Positions 18,432-28,535 of a stretch of 64,000 bases of DNA are shown in pieces. The DNA is taken from positions 1 to 64,000 of the forward strand of contig JAFAEM010000010.1 of assembly GCA_023424015.1 (NCBI GenBank). The letters run 5' to 3'. Origin of the DNA: Bacteroidota bacterium (GTDB lineage: Bacteria; Bacteroidota; Bacteroidia; Chitinophagales; Chitinophagaceae). The position numbers were made by a program, and so were the translations under genes. The notes beneath the pieces are model-generated. The model did no database searches and was not told where the DNA came from. It saw only the letters and a list, made by a program, of their open reading frames with translations. Every line of letters starts with the position of its first letter. Position 1 is the first letter of the stretch.

Positions 18432-19244
18432 ATGCTAATGAGAATTGTTTTTAATACCGTACCTACCCGATTACTTTGGTTACCCCTGGTGTTGGTGATG
18501 TTCTCCTGCACAAACACCAAAAAGACAACCTATTTCTATGGCGTCCCGGATGGACCAGTGGCCTCCAATTCGTCCCTCCCGGAATCGATCATTCAGAAGA
18601 ATGACATCTTAAGCATCGTGGTAAGTGATATCAACCCGGAAGCCGCAGAAATTTTTAACCCGATCAGCCCCACCATCAAAGATCCTTCCGCCACCGTCAG
18701 CAAAGACGCGCCGGTAGGTTACCTGGTTGGAACTGATGGGGACATCCAGTTTCCGGTTTTAGGAAATATCAAAGCGCAGGGCCTTACCAAGACACAGCTT
18801 AAGGAATATATTATTAAGACCATATTAGATAAAAAACTACTGCTTGCTCCCATTGTGAGCATTCGCTTCCTCAATTTCAGGGTTACCGTACTTGGTGAAG
18901 TAGGTCACCCGTCTGTGATCCCTATTCCCAACGAAAAGATATCCCTGCTTGAAGCACTTGGATTGGCAGGGGATTTGACGATCTATGGTAACCGGCACAA
19001 TGTAATGGTGATCAGGGAAGAAATTACCCCCGATAAAAAAGAAAGAAGGACAATAACCCGTTTGAATCTTAACTCTGCCGAACTATTTACATCACCATAT
19101 TATTATCTGCAATCCAACGATATAGTTTATGTTGAACCAAACAAGGCAAAAGTTGCGAGCACCAGCAGAGCGAGCCAATGGCTACCAGTAGTCTTTAGTG
19201 GCCTGTCTCTTGCTGCAATCGTAGCTGATCGTTTATTAAATTAA
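18432..19244 (+). CDS. Wza-like polysaccharide export lipoprotein
   Basis: A 270-residue outer-membrane polysaccharide export protein. The signal peptide ends in lipobox VMFSC with Cys26, so it is probably lipidated. A poly-export (PES) domain (DILSIVVSDINPEA, near residue 56) is followed by SLBB-type beta-grasp domains (RVTVLGEVGHPSVIPIP near 152). A hydrophobic C-terminal helix (VVFSGLSLAAIVADRLL) fits the short Bacteroidota form. The next ATG (18438) is an equally possible start. It is ten bases from the tyrosine autokinase gene, its usual partner. Confidence 0.9.
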   Translation: MLMRIVFNTVPTRLLWLPLVLVMFSCTNTKKTTYFYGVPDGPVASNSSLPESIIQKNDILSIVVSDINPEAAEIFNPISPTIKDPSATVSKDAPVGYLVGTDGDIQFPVLGNIKAQGLTKTQLKEYIIKTILDKKLLLAPIVSIRFLNFRVTVLGEVGHPSVIPIPNEKISLLEALGLAGDLTIYGNRHNVMVIREEITPDKKERRTITRLNLNSAELFTSPYYYLQSNDIVYVEPNKAKVASTSRASQWLPVVFSGLSLAAIVADRLLN

Positions 19245-19254
19245 CAAGCAAGTC

Positions 19255-21576
19255 ATGGCAACACCAGTTCAAAAATCAAAGTCTAAAACCGGGAAATCGG
19301 CCCTTGGCGATGTCCTGTTCAAATACCTGCCTTATTGGCCGATATTTATCGCATTCCTCATCGTGAGCCTGTTTGCTGCCTGGTTTTACCTGCGCATCAC
19401 ACCTCCCCAGTACGAGATATCCGCTTCAATCCTGATCAAGGATGAAAACAAGGGATCTACTGAAGGTGAAACCATTAACTCGCTCGACCAGGTATCACGC
19501 AAAAAGATTGTGGAAAACGAAATCGAGATTTTCCGCTCCCGCACCCTGATGCAGGAAGTGGTGGATAATCTTCACCTGTATGCCCCGCTTTTTGAGGAGG
19601 ATAAACTTGTATCAAGGTCAGCCTATACCAGTTCACCGATAATCGTAGAGGCAATTTTACCTGATAATATTAAACCCGTAGAGAAGGTTTTATTCGACTA
19701 TAATGCTGCTGATAGCCAGGTGGTGATCGGGGCAAAAAAATACCCCATCAACCAAATCGTGGAAACGGATTTTGGAAAGCTGAAATTCACACTCAACGAA
19801 AAGCAGCTTGATCAACCTGCCAGTCAATTGTTTTTCGCCCTGGAGAACCCAAGAAAAGTGACTACCGCACTTTTAAAAGGCCTCACCGCAACTGCATCTA
19901 CCAAGCTTACTTCCATACTTACCCTGCAAATCCGCAACACCGATCCGAGGCAGGGGGAGGATATCCTGAATGAACTGATCCAGGTTTACAACCAGGCATC
20001 ATTGGATGAAAAGAATAAGCTGGCTACCAATACCGCCACCTTTGTACAGAAACGTCTCAAGGAAGTGGAAGCGGAACTCACCGACATTGAGAAAAGAGCG
20101 CAGGGATATAAATCCACACAAGGCGCGGTCGACATCAGTACACAGGGGCAGTTGTTCCTGAAAAGCGTCAACGAAACTGACCAGAAACTCGCTGATGTTG
20201 ATCTGCAACTGTCGGCCCTTAACGAAGTGGAAAAATATGTTAGAAATAAAGAGAACCAGGACGGGATTGTACCTTCTACCCTGGGTTTGAAAGATAAAAT
20301 CCTTCCTGACCTGCTAAATAAACTTCAGGCACACGAACTTGAATACGAGAAATTAAAAAGAACAACAGCTGAGAACAACCCGATCCTGGTATCGATCAGG
20401 GACCAGATCAACAAACTAAAACCGGGTTTGCTGGAAAACATCCAGAACCAGAGAGCAAGCCTCGAAGCCAGCAAGCTGAATCTTTATTCAACCAACAATT
20501 CTTATTCAACCGTACTGCAGTCTATTCCTCAAAAGGAAAGAGAACTGATCGATATCAGCCGCCAACAGGCTATCAAAGCCAATCTTTACGCTTTCCTCCT
20601 GCAAAAACTTGAGGAAAGTGAGCTCTCTCACCGCTCCACGATCATTGATACCAGGATCGTTGATAAAGCTCAGGCATCCCTGGAGCCCGTAGCACCACGT
20701 TCTAAACTGATCTATGTAGTGGCGTTCATCATGGCGCTAGCCGTACCGGCAGGGTTTGTGTCATTGAAAGAATTTTTAAACCGGAAAATTTTATTCCGCC
20801 ATGAGATAGAAGGTCTGACCAATACACCTATCATTGGTGAGATCAGCCTTGATAAATCAAAAGAGCAACTGGTGATCCAGCAGGGTAAACGCACTTTTAT
20901 CGCGGAACAGTTCCGCCGGATGCGTACTTCACTGGGATATGTAGGCGGCAATGCCGGTAAAAAGAAAATACTTGTCACCTCATCTTTATCTGGTGAAGGA
21001 AAAAGTTTTGTGGCAGCCAACCTGGCACTTAGTTTGGCACTAACCGACAAAAAAGTCGTATTACTTGAGCTTGACCTTGCTAATCCTTCACTAAGCAGCA
21101 AACTTGATGTTAGCTATGAAGAAGGTGTAAGCACTTACCTCCAGGGGGAATGCGAACCCGAACAGATCATCAAAAGAACAACGCTAAGCGACAACATGTT
21201 CTTTGTGCCTGCCGGGCCGCTGCCTGAAAACCCTTCCGAACTGCTGATGAGTGATCGGCTGAAGGAATTACTGGCTTACCTCGATCTGGCATTCGACATC
21301 ATCATCATCGACTCAGCGCCAGCAAGCCTGCTGTCTGATGCGTATGTATTGTCGCCCCTGTGTGATGTAACGCTTTACGTGGTCAAACATAAGTTTACAC
21401 CGAAGAGTTACCTGGAGAGACTGGATGAGGAAAACGAGGTTAACCCATTGCATAACCTGAGAATTGTCTTTAACGGTATCCAATCCCGTGGGTTCACGAA
21501 AAATGGATATGGGTACGGTTACGGATATGGCTACATACATAATAACAACACGAAGAAGAAAAAGCAGTACAGTTAG
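19255..21576 (+). CDS. Wzc-like polysaccharide co-polymerase and tyrosine autokinase
   Basis: A 773-residue inner-membrane protein that controls glycan chain length and export. A Wzz domain with a first membrane helix (residues ~25-50), a long periplasmic coiled-coil region and a second helix (~485-505) precedes a BY-kinase domain: Walker A SLSGEGKS near 578-584, Walker A'-like LLELDLANP near 605, Walker B IIIIDSAP near 683. The C-terminus is a tyrosine cluster, GYGYGYGYGY, the autophosphorylation tail. The acidic Walker A' position carries ELD rather than the usual DAD. It works with the preceding Wza-like protein. Confidence 0.92.
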   Translation: MATPVQKSKSKTGKSALGDVLFKYLPYWPIFIAFLIVSLFAAWFYLRITPPQYEISASILIKDENKGSTEGETINSLDQVSRKKIVENEIEIFRSRTLMQEVVDNLHLYAPLFEEDKLVSRSAYTSSPIIVEAILPDNIKPVEKVLFDYNAADSQVVIGAKKYPINQIVETDFGKLKFTLNEKQLDQPASQLFFALENPRKVTTALLKGLTATASTKLTSILTLQIRNTDPRQGEDILNELIQVYNQASLDEKNKLATNTATFVQKRLKEVEAELTDIEKRAQGYKSTQGAVDISTQGQLFLKSVNETDQKLADVDLQLSALNEVEKYVRNKENQDGIVPSTLGLKDKILPDLLNKLQAHELEYEKLKRTTAENNPILVSIRDQINKLKPGLLENIQNQRASLEASKLNLYSTNNSYSTVLQSIPQKERELIDISRQQAIKANLYAFLLQKLEESELSHRSTIIDTRIVDKAQASLEPVAPRSKLIYVVAFIMALAVPAGFVSLKEFLNRKILFRHEIEGLTNTPIIGEISLDKSKEQLVIQQGKRTFIAEQFRRMRTSLGYVGGNAGKKKILVTSSLSGEGKSFVAANLALSLALTDKKVVLLELDLANPSLSSKLDVSYEEGVSTYLQGECEPEQIIKRTTLSDNMFFVPAGPLPENPSELLMSDRLKELLAYLDLAFDIIIIDSAPASLLSDAYVLSPLCDVTLYVVKHKFTPKSYLERLDEENEVNPLHNLRIVFNGIQSRGFTKNGYGYGYGYGYIHNNNTKKKKQYS

Positions 21577-21724
21577 TAATTGCTGATTCCTCCGAATTGT
21601 TGTATACCCTGAAAACTATAAAACTACTTCGCATTACTAATCCGTACGTGTAAGTGAGGCTGGCAGAGCCATTTTCTTGAAAAACCACAAAAGAAAATGA
21701 CTATTTGAACATTAAATCTACCTA

Positions 21725-22261
21725 ATGAACACAGAGATTAAAAAACAGTGGTTTGTACTCTATACCCGTTCCGGTTATGAAAAACGGGTGGCTGAACATC
21801 TGGAAAAAAAGCAAATTGAGACGTATTTACCTTTAACGAAAGTCCCACGACCCTGGGCCGACAAGAAAAAACCGGTTTACCAGCCACTTTTTCGCAACTT
21901 CGTTTTTGTATTTACTTCTGCAGACCAAAATATGCGCATCCGCAACACGGATGGCGTGATCAGTTTTGTGCACTGGCTCAACAAACCTGCGGTTATCAGG
22001 CAGGATGAGATCGACACGATCAGGAAATTTCTCCAGGAATACGATGTGGTGAGACTTGAAAAAACGGCGATCAACCTGGAAGACAGGGTTAGGATCGTTA
22101 ACGGTCCGCTGATGATGTGGGAAGGCAATGTGGTGGAGATCCGTACTACAACTGTGAAGATCATTCTTCCCTCGCTGGGTTATGCCCTTGTAGCCGAGAT
22201 CAGTAAAGAAACACCGGAGCCAGTCATGTCGCTGCAGGAACTAAAAATGAAAGCCGGGTAA
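21725..22261 (+). CDS. UpxY-family transcription antiterminator
   Basis: A 178-residue NusG paralogue. The NGN domain begins KKQWFVLYTRSGYEKRVAEHLE, and a C-terminal KOW-like segment (VRIVNGPLMMWEGNVVEI) follows. UpxY proteins in Bacteroides bind nascent RNA of their own capsule operon and let polymerase pass early terminators; their loci usually carry it first, whereas here it lies third, after wza and wzc. It probably promotes full transcription of the wzx-to-TIM-barrel block that follows across a 237-base leader. Confidence 0.85.
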   Translation: MNTEIKKQWFVLYTRSGYEKRVAEHLEKKQIETYLPLTKVPRPWADKKKPVYQPLFRNFVFVFTSADQNMRIRNTDGVISFVHWLNKPAVIRQDEIDTIRKFLQEYDVVRLEKTAINLEDRVRIVNGPLMMWEGNVVEIRTTTVKIILPSLGYALVAEISKETPEPVMSLQELKMKAG

Positions 22262-22498
22262 TTAACATTTCGAGCGTTTTATAGTATTACTTTCCCGGAT
22301 ATTTTATATACTTGCATATGAAACCGGTTTAGCATAACTGTGCTATTCCCGATCACCTGGGCACCCTACAACAACTTCGCCCTTACCGTACCTGATCTCC
22401 TACAGTAAATACCATTGCTTCCGAAAGGGAGAATCACGGAAAAAAAATTCCTGAAAAGCCGTCATTTTCAAAAAGAGAATTACAACTTTATTATTCAA

Positions 22499-23803
22499 AT
22501 GCAGAGATTGCTCAGTATAAAAAAAATATTCACTGCCGACATTTTCAAGATCTCTTTTCTGAATGCCATTGCTGTATTCATAAAAATGATCACCGGGTTT
22601 GTCAGCATTAAAGCCGTGGCTTACCTGCTGGGACCCCTCGGCCCGATGGGTATAGCGATGCTGGGTCAGCTCAACAATTTTACAAATATCATTTTAGCAG
22701 TTTCCAATGGAGGTATCAACAACGGTATCACAAGATATGTAGCGGAATACCGGGATTCGCCCAAAAAATACCAACTCTTCCTGGGCACGGGCTTCTGGAT
22801 CACCGCGGCACTCTCGGTGCTATGCGGACTGGTACTGATCATCGGCGCAGGCTTCTTTGCCGAAAACATCCTGAAAGACAGGGAATATAAAAGTGTGTTC
22901 TATGTGTTTGGCAGCACCGTTATTCTCTATGCTTTCAATACGCTGCTGATCTCCGTGATCAATGGCTTTAAGGAGTTCCGGAAATACGTAGTCGCCAATA
23001 TACTGGGTAGCATTATCGGGTTGATCTTCACTATCATTCTCGCCCTGAAATTTGGCATCTACGGCGCGCTGATCGCGGCGGTCACTTTCCAGTCTGTAGT
23101 TTTCATACTGACACTGCTGATGGTGATGAACGCCAAATGGTTCAATTTCCGGGAGATCACCCGCAAGTTCAGTAAAACAGCAGCACGCAAACTTGGTCAT
23201 TATTCACTGATGGCGCTTGTGACGGCTATTGTGATGCCGGTAAGCCAGCTGATCATCCGCGGATATATCTCCGATCATCCTTCACTGGGTATCAGCGAAG
23301 CAGGTCTGTGGGAAGGTATCAACAGGGTTTCAAATATGTACATGCTCGTATTTGCAACATCACTGGGTGTGTACTATATGCCACGTTTAGCCGAACTGCA
23401 TACCCGGCAGGAACTGCGCGGTGAAATTTTTACCGTGTACAAACTGGTGATGCCACTGCTGATCATTTTCTCCGTTGGCCTGTATGCAGGCAGGGACATT
23501 GTGATCACGGTCCTTTTTACGAGTGAGTTTGCTGGTATGGAAAAACTGTTTCCTTACCAGGTGCTTGGCGATTTTCTCAAACTCACCGGCTGGGTATTGG
23601 CTTATATCCTGGTAGCCAAATCCATGACACGTACTTATATCATCATGGAATTGGTGAGCAGTATTTCACAGGTGGTGCTGAATATCGTATTTATCGAGAT
23701 GTATGGCACGGTAGGCGCCACCATGGGTTATGCGGCGGGTCATGGAATTTATATGATTGCCATGTTCATCATCTTCCGCAAGATCGTATTTATGAGAAAG
23801 TAA
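22499..23803 (+). CDS. Wzx-type oligosaccharide flippase
   Basis: A 434-residue polytopic membrane protein of the MATE/polysaccharide transporter superfamily, with about 12 helices. The N-terminus FLNAIAVFIKMITGFVSIK and the GPLGPMGIAMLGQLNN motif resemble O-antigen translocases. It would move undecaprenyl-linked repeat units across the inner membrane. The ATG at 22499 (MQRLLSIKKIF) was chosen over a TTG at 22415, whose extra 28 residues look non-coding. Confidence 0.87.
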   Translation: MQRLLSIKKIFTADIFKISFLNAIAVFIKMITGFVSIKAVAYLLGPLGPMGIAMLGQLNNFTNIILAVSNGGINNGITRYVAEYRDSPKKYQLFLGTGFWITAALSVLCGLVLIIGAGFFAENILKDREYKSVFYVFGSTVILYAFNTLLISVINGFKEFRKYVVANILGSIIGLIFTIILALKFGIYGALIAAVTFQSVVFILTLLMVMNAKWFNFREITRKFSKTAARKLGHYSLMALVTAIVMPVSQLIIRGYISDHPSLGISEAGLWEGINRVSNMYMLVFATSLGVYYMPRLAELHTRQELRGEIFTVYKLVMPLLIIFSVGLYAGRDIVITVLFTSEFAGMEKLFPYQVLGDFLKLTGWVLAYILVAKSMTRTYIIMELVSSISQVVLNIVFIEMYGTVGATMGYAAGHGIYMIAMFIIFRKIVFMRK

Positions 23804-23920
23804 TACCGGTTCCAAACTGACAATGAATAATACCGTACAACATATTAGATTTAACTTCGTACCGCGCCAGTGCGTGACAGGCAATTTTGCCGGTAATGAA
23901 CCATACACAATCTTATCCCG

Positions 23921-25282
23921 GTGTCTACCCTTTTGATCATAATTTGTGGGGCACTGTTCCTGTATTTGCTGGTGGTAAAGCCGGAGCTGATCGCTATCCT
24001 GTTTTTTACCATCACTATCGCGGACATAAACTTTGAAATGGGTGGCTTGCCGCTGAACATTCGCGCCGCCATCGGCCTCGCGCTATTCGGCCGCACAATA
24101 CTGGCCGGCAGGGGTGAGAAACATCCGGCCTTCCTTTCCGACTCAGGCATGTTGATGATCGTGGCCTTTGTTTCCTACACCGTTCTCATTACTGCGATGT
24201 ATGATCTGACCACGCAACAATTTGTAAAACAGACCGGCCTTACAATGATTGCTGTGTATACTGCCTGGTATTATTATTTCAAACGAGGCAACCTTTCCAT
24301 CCTGACCACCAGCCTGATCATTTCAGGCGTGATCTGTTTTGCCGACCTTTTGTACACCTATGCTGTAGTCGGTGATTTCCCGGTGCAAAGGGTATTCCTG
24401 GTATTGATGAAAGCACCGGTGGAACTGGATGAAATGGGGAATGTGCTGGAGATATACAACCACAATTTTTTTGGCCAGGTATGTGGTATGTGTTTTATCT
24501 ACCTGTTCAATGAATTTATCAACAACCGGATAAAAAATAAATTCCTCCTGGCGCTGCTACCTGTGATGGGCCTAGGCATCCTGATGTCAACATCTCGAAG
24601 CACCTTATTGGCTACCATCGTGATCTCATTTATCCTGTTAGCTCGGGAACTCAGACATCACAGTAAGGCCAAACGGGTATACAATATCCTGGGTCTGCTG
24701 GTGGTGGCCGTGTTTATGGCCTTATTTGTTTTTACATTCATGCAGGATACGCTTCACCTGAGTAGTGAATTTGTTGATAATATTACCAACCGCCTGATCG
24801 ATGAACCGATACAGGTATTGAATAAAGCCCTGGGACGAAATTATAATGTGCAACAGCTAGGCGCTATGGACTGGCGTGAAGAAGCGGCGGCGGTGGCCTG
24901 GCAGCGGTTTCTCGATCTTGAATTCGTGGAACAGATGTTTGGGATCGGAACAGGTGGCTTCCTGGCGCGACATCTAGGGCACCTCGATCTCAACCCGCAT
25001 AATGGACCGCTGCTATTAGTGATACAAAGCGGTATTGTTGGACTGCTGTTCTATTTCCTTTTCCTGGCGCATATTTTAAAACAATCGTTCAAGGGTCCCG
25101 GGATTTCATCCTGCGCCCTGGTCACTATATTCGTATTAATATTCTGTATTGGACAAAATGAAGAGCTGACCTCCTACTCCACCCTGATCTTCGTGGCAAC
25201 ACTTATCGCCGAAACACGAATGCGGGAGATGGAAGAGACCGGGGAAATATCCACCGACTCGCAGGTCGCATCCATCCTATGA
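23921..25282 (+). CDS. O-antigen ligase/polymerase-like (Wzy) membrane protein
   Basis: A 453-residue hydrophobic protein with about ten membrane helices. A large periplasmic loop between residues ~270 and 345 ends in NPHNGPLLLVIQSGIVG, the H-containing motif of the Wzy_C/O-antigen ligase family. It probably polymerises the repeat units flipped by the preceding protein. Translation seems to start at GTG (23921), because the frame is closed by a stop at 23897 and no ATG lies near the first membrane segment. Confidence 0.8.
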   Translation: MSTLLIIICGALFLYLLVVKPELIAILFFTITIADINFEMGGLPLNIRAAIGLALFGRTILAGRGEKHPAFLSDSGMLMIVAFVSYTVLITAMYDLTTQQFVKQTGLTMIAVYTAWYYYFKRGNLSILTTSLIISGVICFADLLYTYAVVGDFPVQRVFLVLMKAPVELDEMGNVLEIYNHNFFGQVCGMCFIYLFNEFINNRIKNKFLLALLPVMGLGILMSTSRSTLLATIVISFILLARELRHHSKAKRVYNILGLLVVAVFMALFVFTFMQDTLHLSSEFVDNITNRLIDEPIQVLNKALGRNYNVQQLGAMDWREEAAAVAWQRFLDLEFVEQMFGIGTGGFLARHLGHLDLNPHNGPLLLVIQSGIVGLLFYFLFLAHILKQSFKGPGISSCALVTIFVLIFCIGQNEELTSYSTLIFVATLIAETRMREMEETGEISTDSQVASIL

Positions 25283-25307
25283 CTACCACATTAATGTGGC
25301 AGACTTT

Positions 25308-26411
25308 ATGAAAGCAAAAAAGATTTTATACATCACCCCGGGTTTGAACATCGGTGGCGCTGAGAAATTTATCATCACGCTGGCCAATGCCCTGTCGGCC
25401 GATACCAGCTCGCAGACGATAGTAAGCCTGACGCCACAAAACGCGCTGGAGCATGACCTGAAGAAGGACATTCAGTTTGTGGCCCTGGAACGTCGCTCAC
25501 GGCTTGACCTTCTGCCTTTGATGAAATTGCGCAAGCTGATCAAAAATGAAAAACCGGATGTGATCTTCTGCATTAATTTTTTCACTTATTTCTTTGTTCG
25601 TTGCGCCATATTTTTAACCGGCAACAAAAGCAGGCGCATCATTTCCTACCATAGCACGATCCATGTAAACAGGAAGGAATACCTGATGCACAAGTTTTAT
25701 AAAAGACTGCTGACTAAAAAAGATCTTATTGTCACTGTATCACGTAACCAGGAAAAATACACGGCCGATGAACTCGGTCTTCCCTTATCGAAGTTCCGGA
25801 CCATTTACAATGGTATCGATACCGATTACTGGAGACCGCCCGTGGAAGGGTTTAACAGTCGCTTGTCAACTAGGAAAAACTACAATATACCTGCTGATGC
25901 ACAGGTGATCGTAAAGGCGGCCTCGTTCAGAGTTGAAAAAAATCATATCGGTGCGGTAAAAGCCTTGCAGTTATTGCACAATCAGTATAAATGCCGCGCC
26001 TATCTTTTGTTACTGGGCGATGGGCTGATGATGCGCGAAGTGCAAAAGCTGGCGAAGGAATCCGGGCTGGAACAATATGTGATCTTTACCGGCATGATCT
26101 CGAATGTGCAACCCTATCTATGGGCCAGCGATGTCTTTACACTCTGCTCCACTTCTGTTGAAACCTTTTCTATCGCGGCACTGGAAGCTATGGCATCGGG
26201 GCTTCCATGTGTACTAACTGATATTGGTGGCGCCAGTGAAATGATCGTGGAGGGCAAGACTGGCTATTTATGCACCCCGGATGAAAAAGATATCGCGGAA
26301 AAATGGCACCGGGTGTTAACCGGGAATTTTTCCAGTGATGAGATCTTTGAGCACGTTGCTACCCGGTTCAGCGCCAATAAAATGATTGAAGAATATAAGG
26401 AAATACTATGA
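25308..26411 (+). CDS. GT4-family glycosyltransferase
   Basis: A 367-residue GT-B retaining glycosyltransferase. The N-terminal loop is TPGLNIGGAEKFIITLANAL and the donor-binding C-terminal motif is STSVETFSIAALEAMASG (the ExFxxxxLE type). It adds a sugar to the lipid-linked repeat unit at the cytoplasmic face; donor and acceptor are unknown. The ATG at 25308 is preferred over GTG at 25296. Confidence 0.9.
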   Translation: MKAKKILYITPGLNIGGAEKFIITLANALSADTSSQTIVSLTPQNALEHDLKKDIQFVALERRSRLDLLPLMKLRKLIKNEKPDVIFCINFFTYFFVRCAIFLTGNKSRRIISYHSTIHVNRKEYLMHKFYKRLLTKKDLIVTVSRNQEKYTADELGLPLSKFRTIYNGIDTDYWRPPVEGFNSRLSTRKNYNIPADAQVIVKAASFRVEKNHIGAVKALQLLHNQYKCRAYLLLLGDGLMMREVQKLAKESGLEQYVIFTGMISNVQPYLWASDVFTLCSTSVETFSIAALEAMASGLPCVLTDIGGASEMIVEGKTGYLCTPDEKDIAEKWHRVLTGNFSSDEIFEHVATRFSANKMIEEYKEIL

Positions 26412-26490
26412 AATTACTCTATTACTTTATATGTTTAACCCCTGAAAAATAACAACCAAATAACCACCCTACCTAAACAACTTTAATATT

Positions 26491-27414
26491 ATGTCAAATT
26501 CAAGCAAGAAACGGATTTATATGGCAGGCGCAGGCGGCATGCTGGGCGAAGCCTTTTACCAGGTGTTTAAAGACGATTTTGAAATAAAATGTACCGATAA
26601 AGATGTAAACGCCGACTGGCTAAGCTTTCTCGATTTTCGCGACCTGGAGAAATACCGTGCTGATGTTGAATCTTTCAAGCCCGATTACCTGTTTCATCTC
26701 GGCGCTTATACTGACCTTGAATTTTGCGAACTCAATGTAGATGATACCTATGCCACCAACACCATGTCGGTGGAGAACGCGGTATATATTGCCAACAGCC
26801 TGAATATTCCGATGCTGTATATCAGCACTGCGGGCATCTTCGACGGCCAGAAAGAATTGTATGATGACTGGGACCAACCCAACCCGCTGGGACATTACGC
26901 CCGTTCAAAATACATGGGTGAAAAATATGTGCAGGCACATGCGCATCGTTATATCATCTGCCGTGCGGGCTGGATGATGGGTGGTGGCCCGACCAAGGAC
27001 AAAAAGTTTATCAATAAGCTGATCAAACAACTGGTATCGGGCAAACGGGAATTATTTATCGTAAACGATAAAGATGGTACGCCCACCTTTACCATAGATT
27101 TTGCACGCAATGTAAAATTGTTGTTTGAAAAAGAATACTGGGGACTTTATAACCTCGTATGCAAAGGTCAAACAGGAAGAATGGAAGTGGCGGAAGAACT
27201 GGTAAATGTATTGGGTTTAAAAGATAAAGTAAAAATAACCGAAGTAAGCTCCGAACATTTTAAAGATACTTATTTTGCACAACGCCCGCCCTGCGAAAGG
27301 CTGGTTAACAAAAAACTGGAGCTGCGCGGCATCAATATCATGAGAGACTGGCGCGTTGCCCTGCAGGATTATATCGACCTGTATTTTAAAGACTATTTAA
27401 AAGATAAATTTTAG
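26491..27414 (+). CDS. RmlD-like NAD(P)-dependent sugar-nucleotide oxidoreductase
   Basis: A 307-residue extended SDR. It has a Rossmann motif GAGGMLGEAF near residue 13, LFHLGAYTDLEFCE, YISTAGIFDG, and the catalytic YARSK (YxxxK) near 146. The organisation is closest to dTDP-4-dehydrorhamnose reductase. The other rhamnose genes (rmlA, B, C) are absent here, so a different 4-keto-sugar is equally possible. It lies inside the glycosyltransferase block and probably makes one of its sugar donors. Confidence 0.83.
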   Translation: MSNSSKKRIYMAGAGGMLGEAFYQVFKDDFEIKCTDKDVNADWLSFLDFRDLEKYRADVESFKPDYLFHLGAYTDLEFCELNVDDTYATNTMSVENAVYIANSLNIPMLYISTAGIFDGQKELYDDWDQPNPLGHYARSKYMGEKYVQAHAHRYIICRAGWMMGGGPTKDKKFINKLIKQLVSGKRELFIVNDKDGTPTFTIDFARNVKLLFEKEYWGLYNLVCKGQTGRMEVAEELVNVLGLKDKVKITEVSSEHFKDTYFAQRPPCERLVNKKLELRGINIMRDWRVALQDYIDLYFKDYLKDKF

Positions 27415-27422
27415 GCTGGTCT

Positions 27423-28535
27423 ATGGGTATGCGCATTGCCTCATTTGGTTTCAGGTCACTGCCTCCATCCAAAGGATCAGCGGGGGCGGATAAGTTTGCC
27501 CTGGAATTCCTGCCACGATTGGCCGAAAGAGGGCATAAGGTAACAGGTTACAACCGGCTTTATCCGGGGCAGGAAAAAGGCGCCGATAATTATAAAGGCG
27601 TAGACATCGTTTACTTTAAAACCATTTCCAAATCGGGGATCGACTCCATTATTCACTCCGCAAAAGTGACCTGGCATATCATCACGCGCAACAGTGCGGA
27701 TATAGTACATGTGCAGGGCAACAACGCTTTGTTCGCTTTTATCCTGAAACTATTCAGGAAAAAAGTGATTCTTAGCATCGACGGCACCGAATTTGAACGC
27801 GACAAGTGGTCCTGGTTTATGAAGAAGCTGGTACTGGCCAATGCTTATCTCGCTGTGTGGTCCTGCAAGTATATCGCGATCGATAATATTTTCACCAAAG
27901 AACTCTTTGAAAAAAAATTCAAAAAGAAATTTGATTTCATTTCTTTCGGCAGCGAGATCAAGGATGTGAAGCAAACGGATATCCTGGACCGGCTGGGTTT
28001 GCAAAAGGACGATTACTTTCTGTTCGTTGGCCGTTTTATCCCGGATAAAGGTTTGCAATACCTGATCCCGGCGTTTGAGAAACTGGCTACCACTAAAAAA
28101 CTGGTCCTTGTAGGCGGATCACCTAATCCTAGTGAATTTGAACTGGAGATCAGGAAAACAACCGATCCCCGGATCATGTTTGCAGGCTTTATCTATGGCG
28201 ATGATACGGTGACCCTGATGCAGAATGCTTACACCTATGTGCAGCCTTCCGATATTGAAGGCCTGTCCCCCGTCATACTTTCCGTGATGGGGCTGGGAAC
28301 GCCATTGATATGCAGTAATATCAAGGAAAATCTCTACCTCGTAAAAGACGATGCGGTAACTTTTGAAAAATCCAATATCGATTCGCTTAGAACGGTGCTG
28401 GAGCAATCCCTGTCAAACCGGGAGGCTTCACTGGCACTCGCGGCAAAGGCGAAAGAAAGGGTGTTAAAAGAATACAGCTGGGAAACCATTACAGATCAGT
28501 ATATCGAACTATTTCAAAAAAGCATAACAAAATAA
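27423..28535 (+). CDS. GT4-family glycosyltransferase
   Basis: A 370-residue GT-B enzyme. The N-terminus carries RSLPPSKGSAGADKFALEF and the donor-binding half carries FVGRFIPDKGLQYLIPAFEKL and VQPSDIEGLSPVILSVMGLG. The LPPSKGSAGADK pattern is of the sort seen in enzymes of the rhamnosyltransferase/DUF1972 neighbourhood. It starts eight bases after the RmlD-like gene, and its stop shares a base with the next start (TAATG), so the genes are tightly coupled. Confidence 0.88.
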   Translation: MGMRIASFGFRSLPPSKGSAGADKFALEFLPRLAERGHKVTGYNRLYPGQEKGADNYKGVDIVYFKTISKSGIDSIIHSAKVTWHIITRNSADIVHVQGNNALFAFILKLFRKKVILSIDGTEFERDKWSWFMKKLVLANAYLAVWSCKYIAIDNIFTKELFEKKFKKKFDFISFGSEIKDVKQTDILDRLGLQKDDYFLFVGRFIPDKGLQYLIPAFEKLATTKKLVLVGGSPNPSEFELEIRKTTDPRIMFAGFIYGDDTVTLMQNAYTYVQPSDIEGLSPVILSVMGLGTPLICSNIKENLYLVKDDAVTFEKSNIDSLRTVLEQSLSNREASLALAAKAKERVLKEYSWETITDQYIELFQKSITK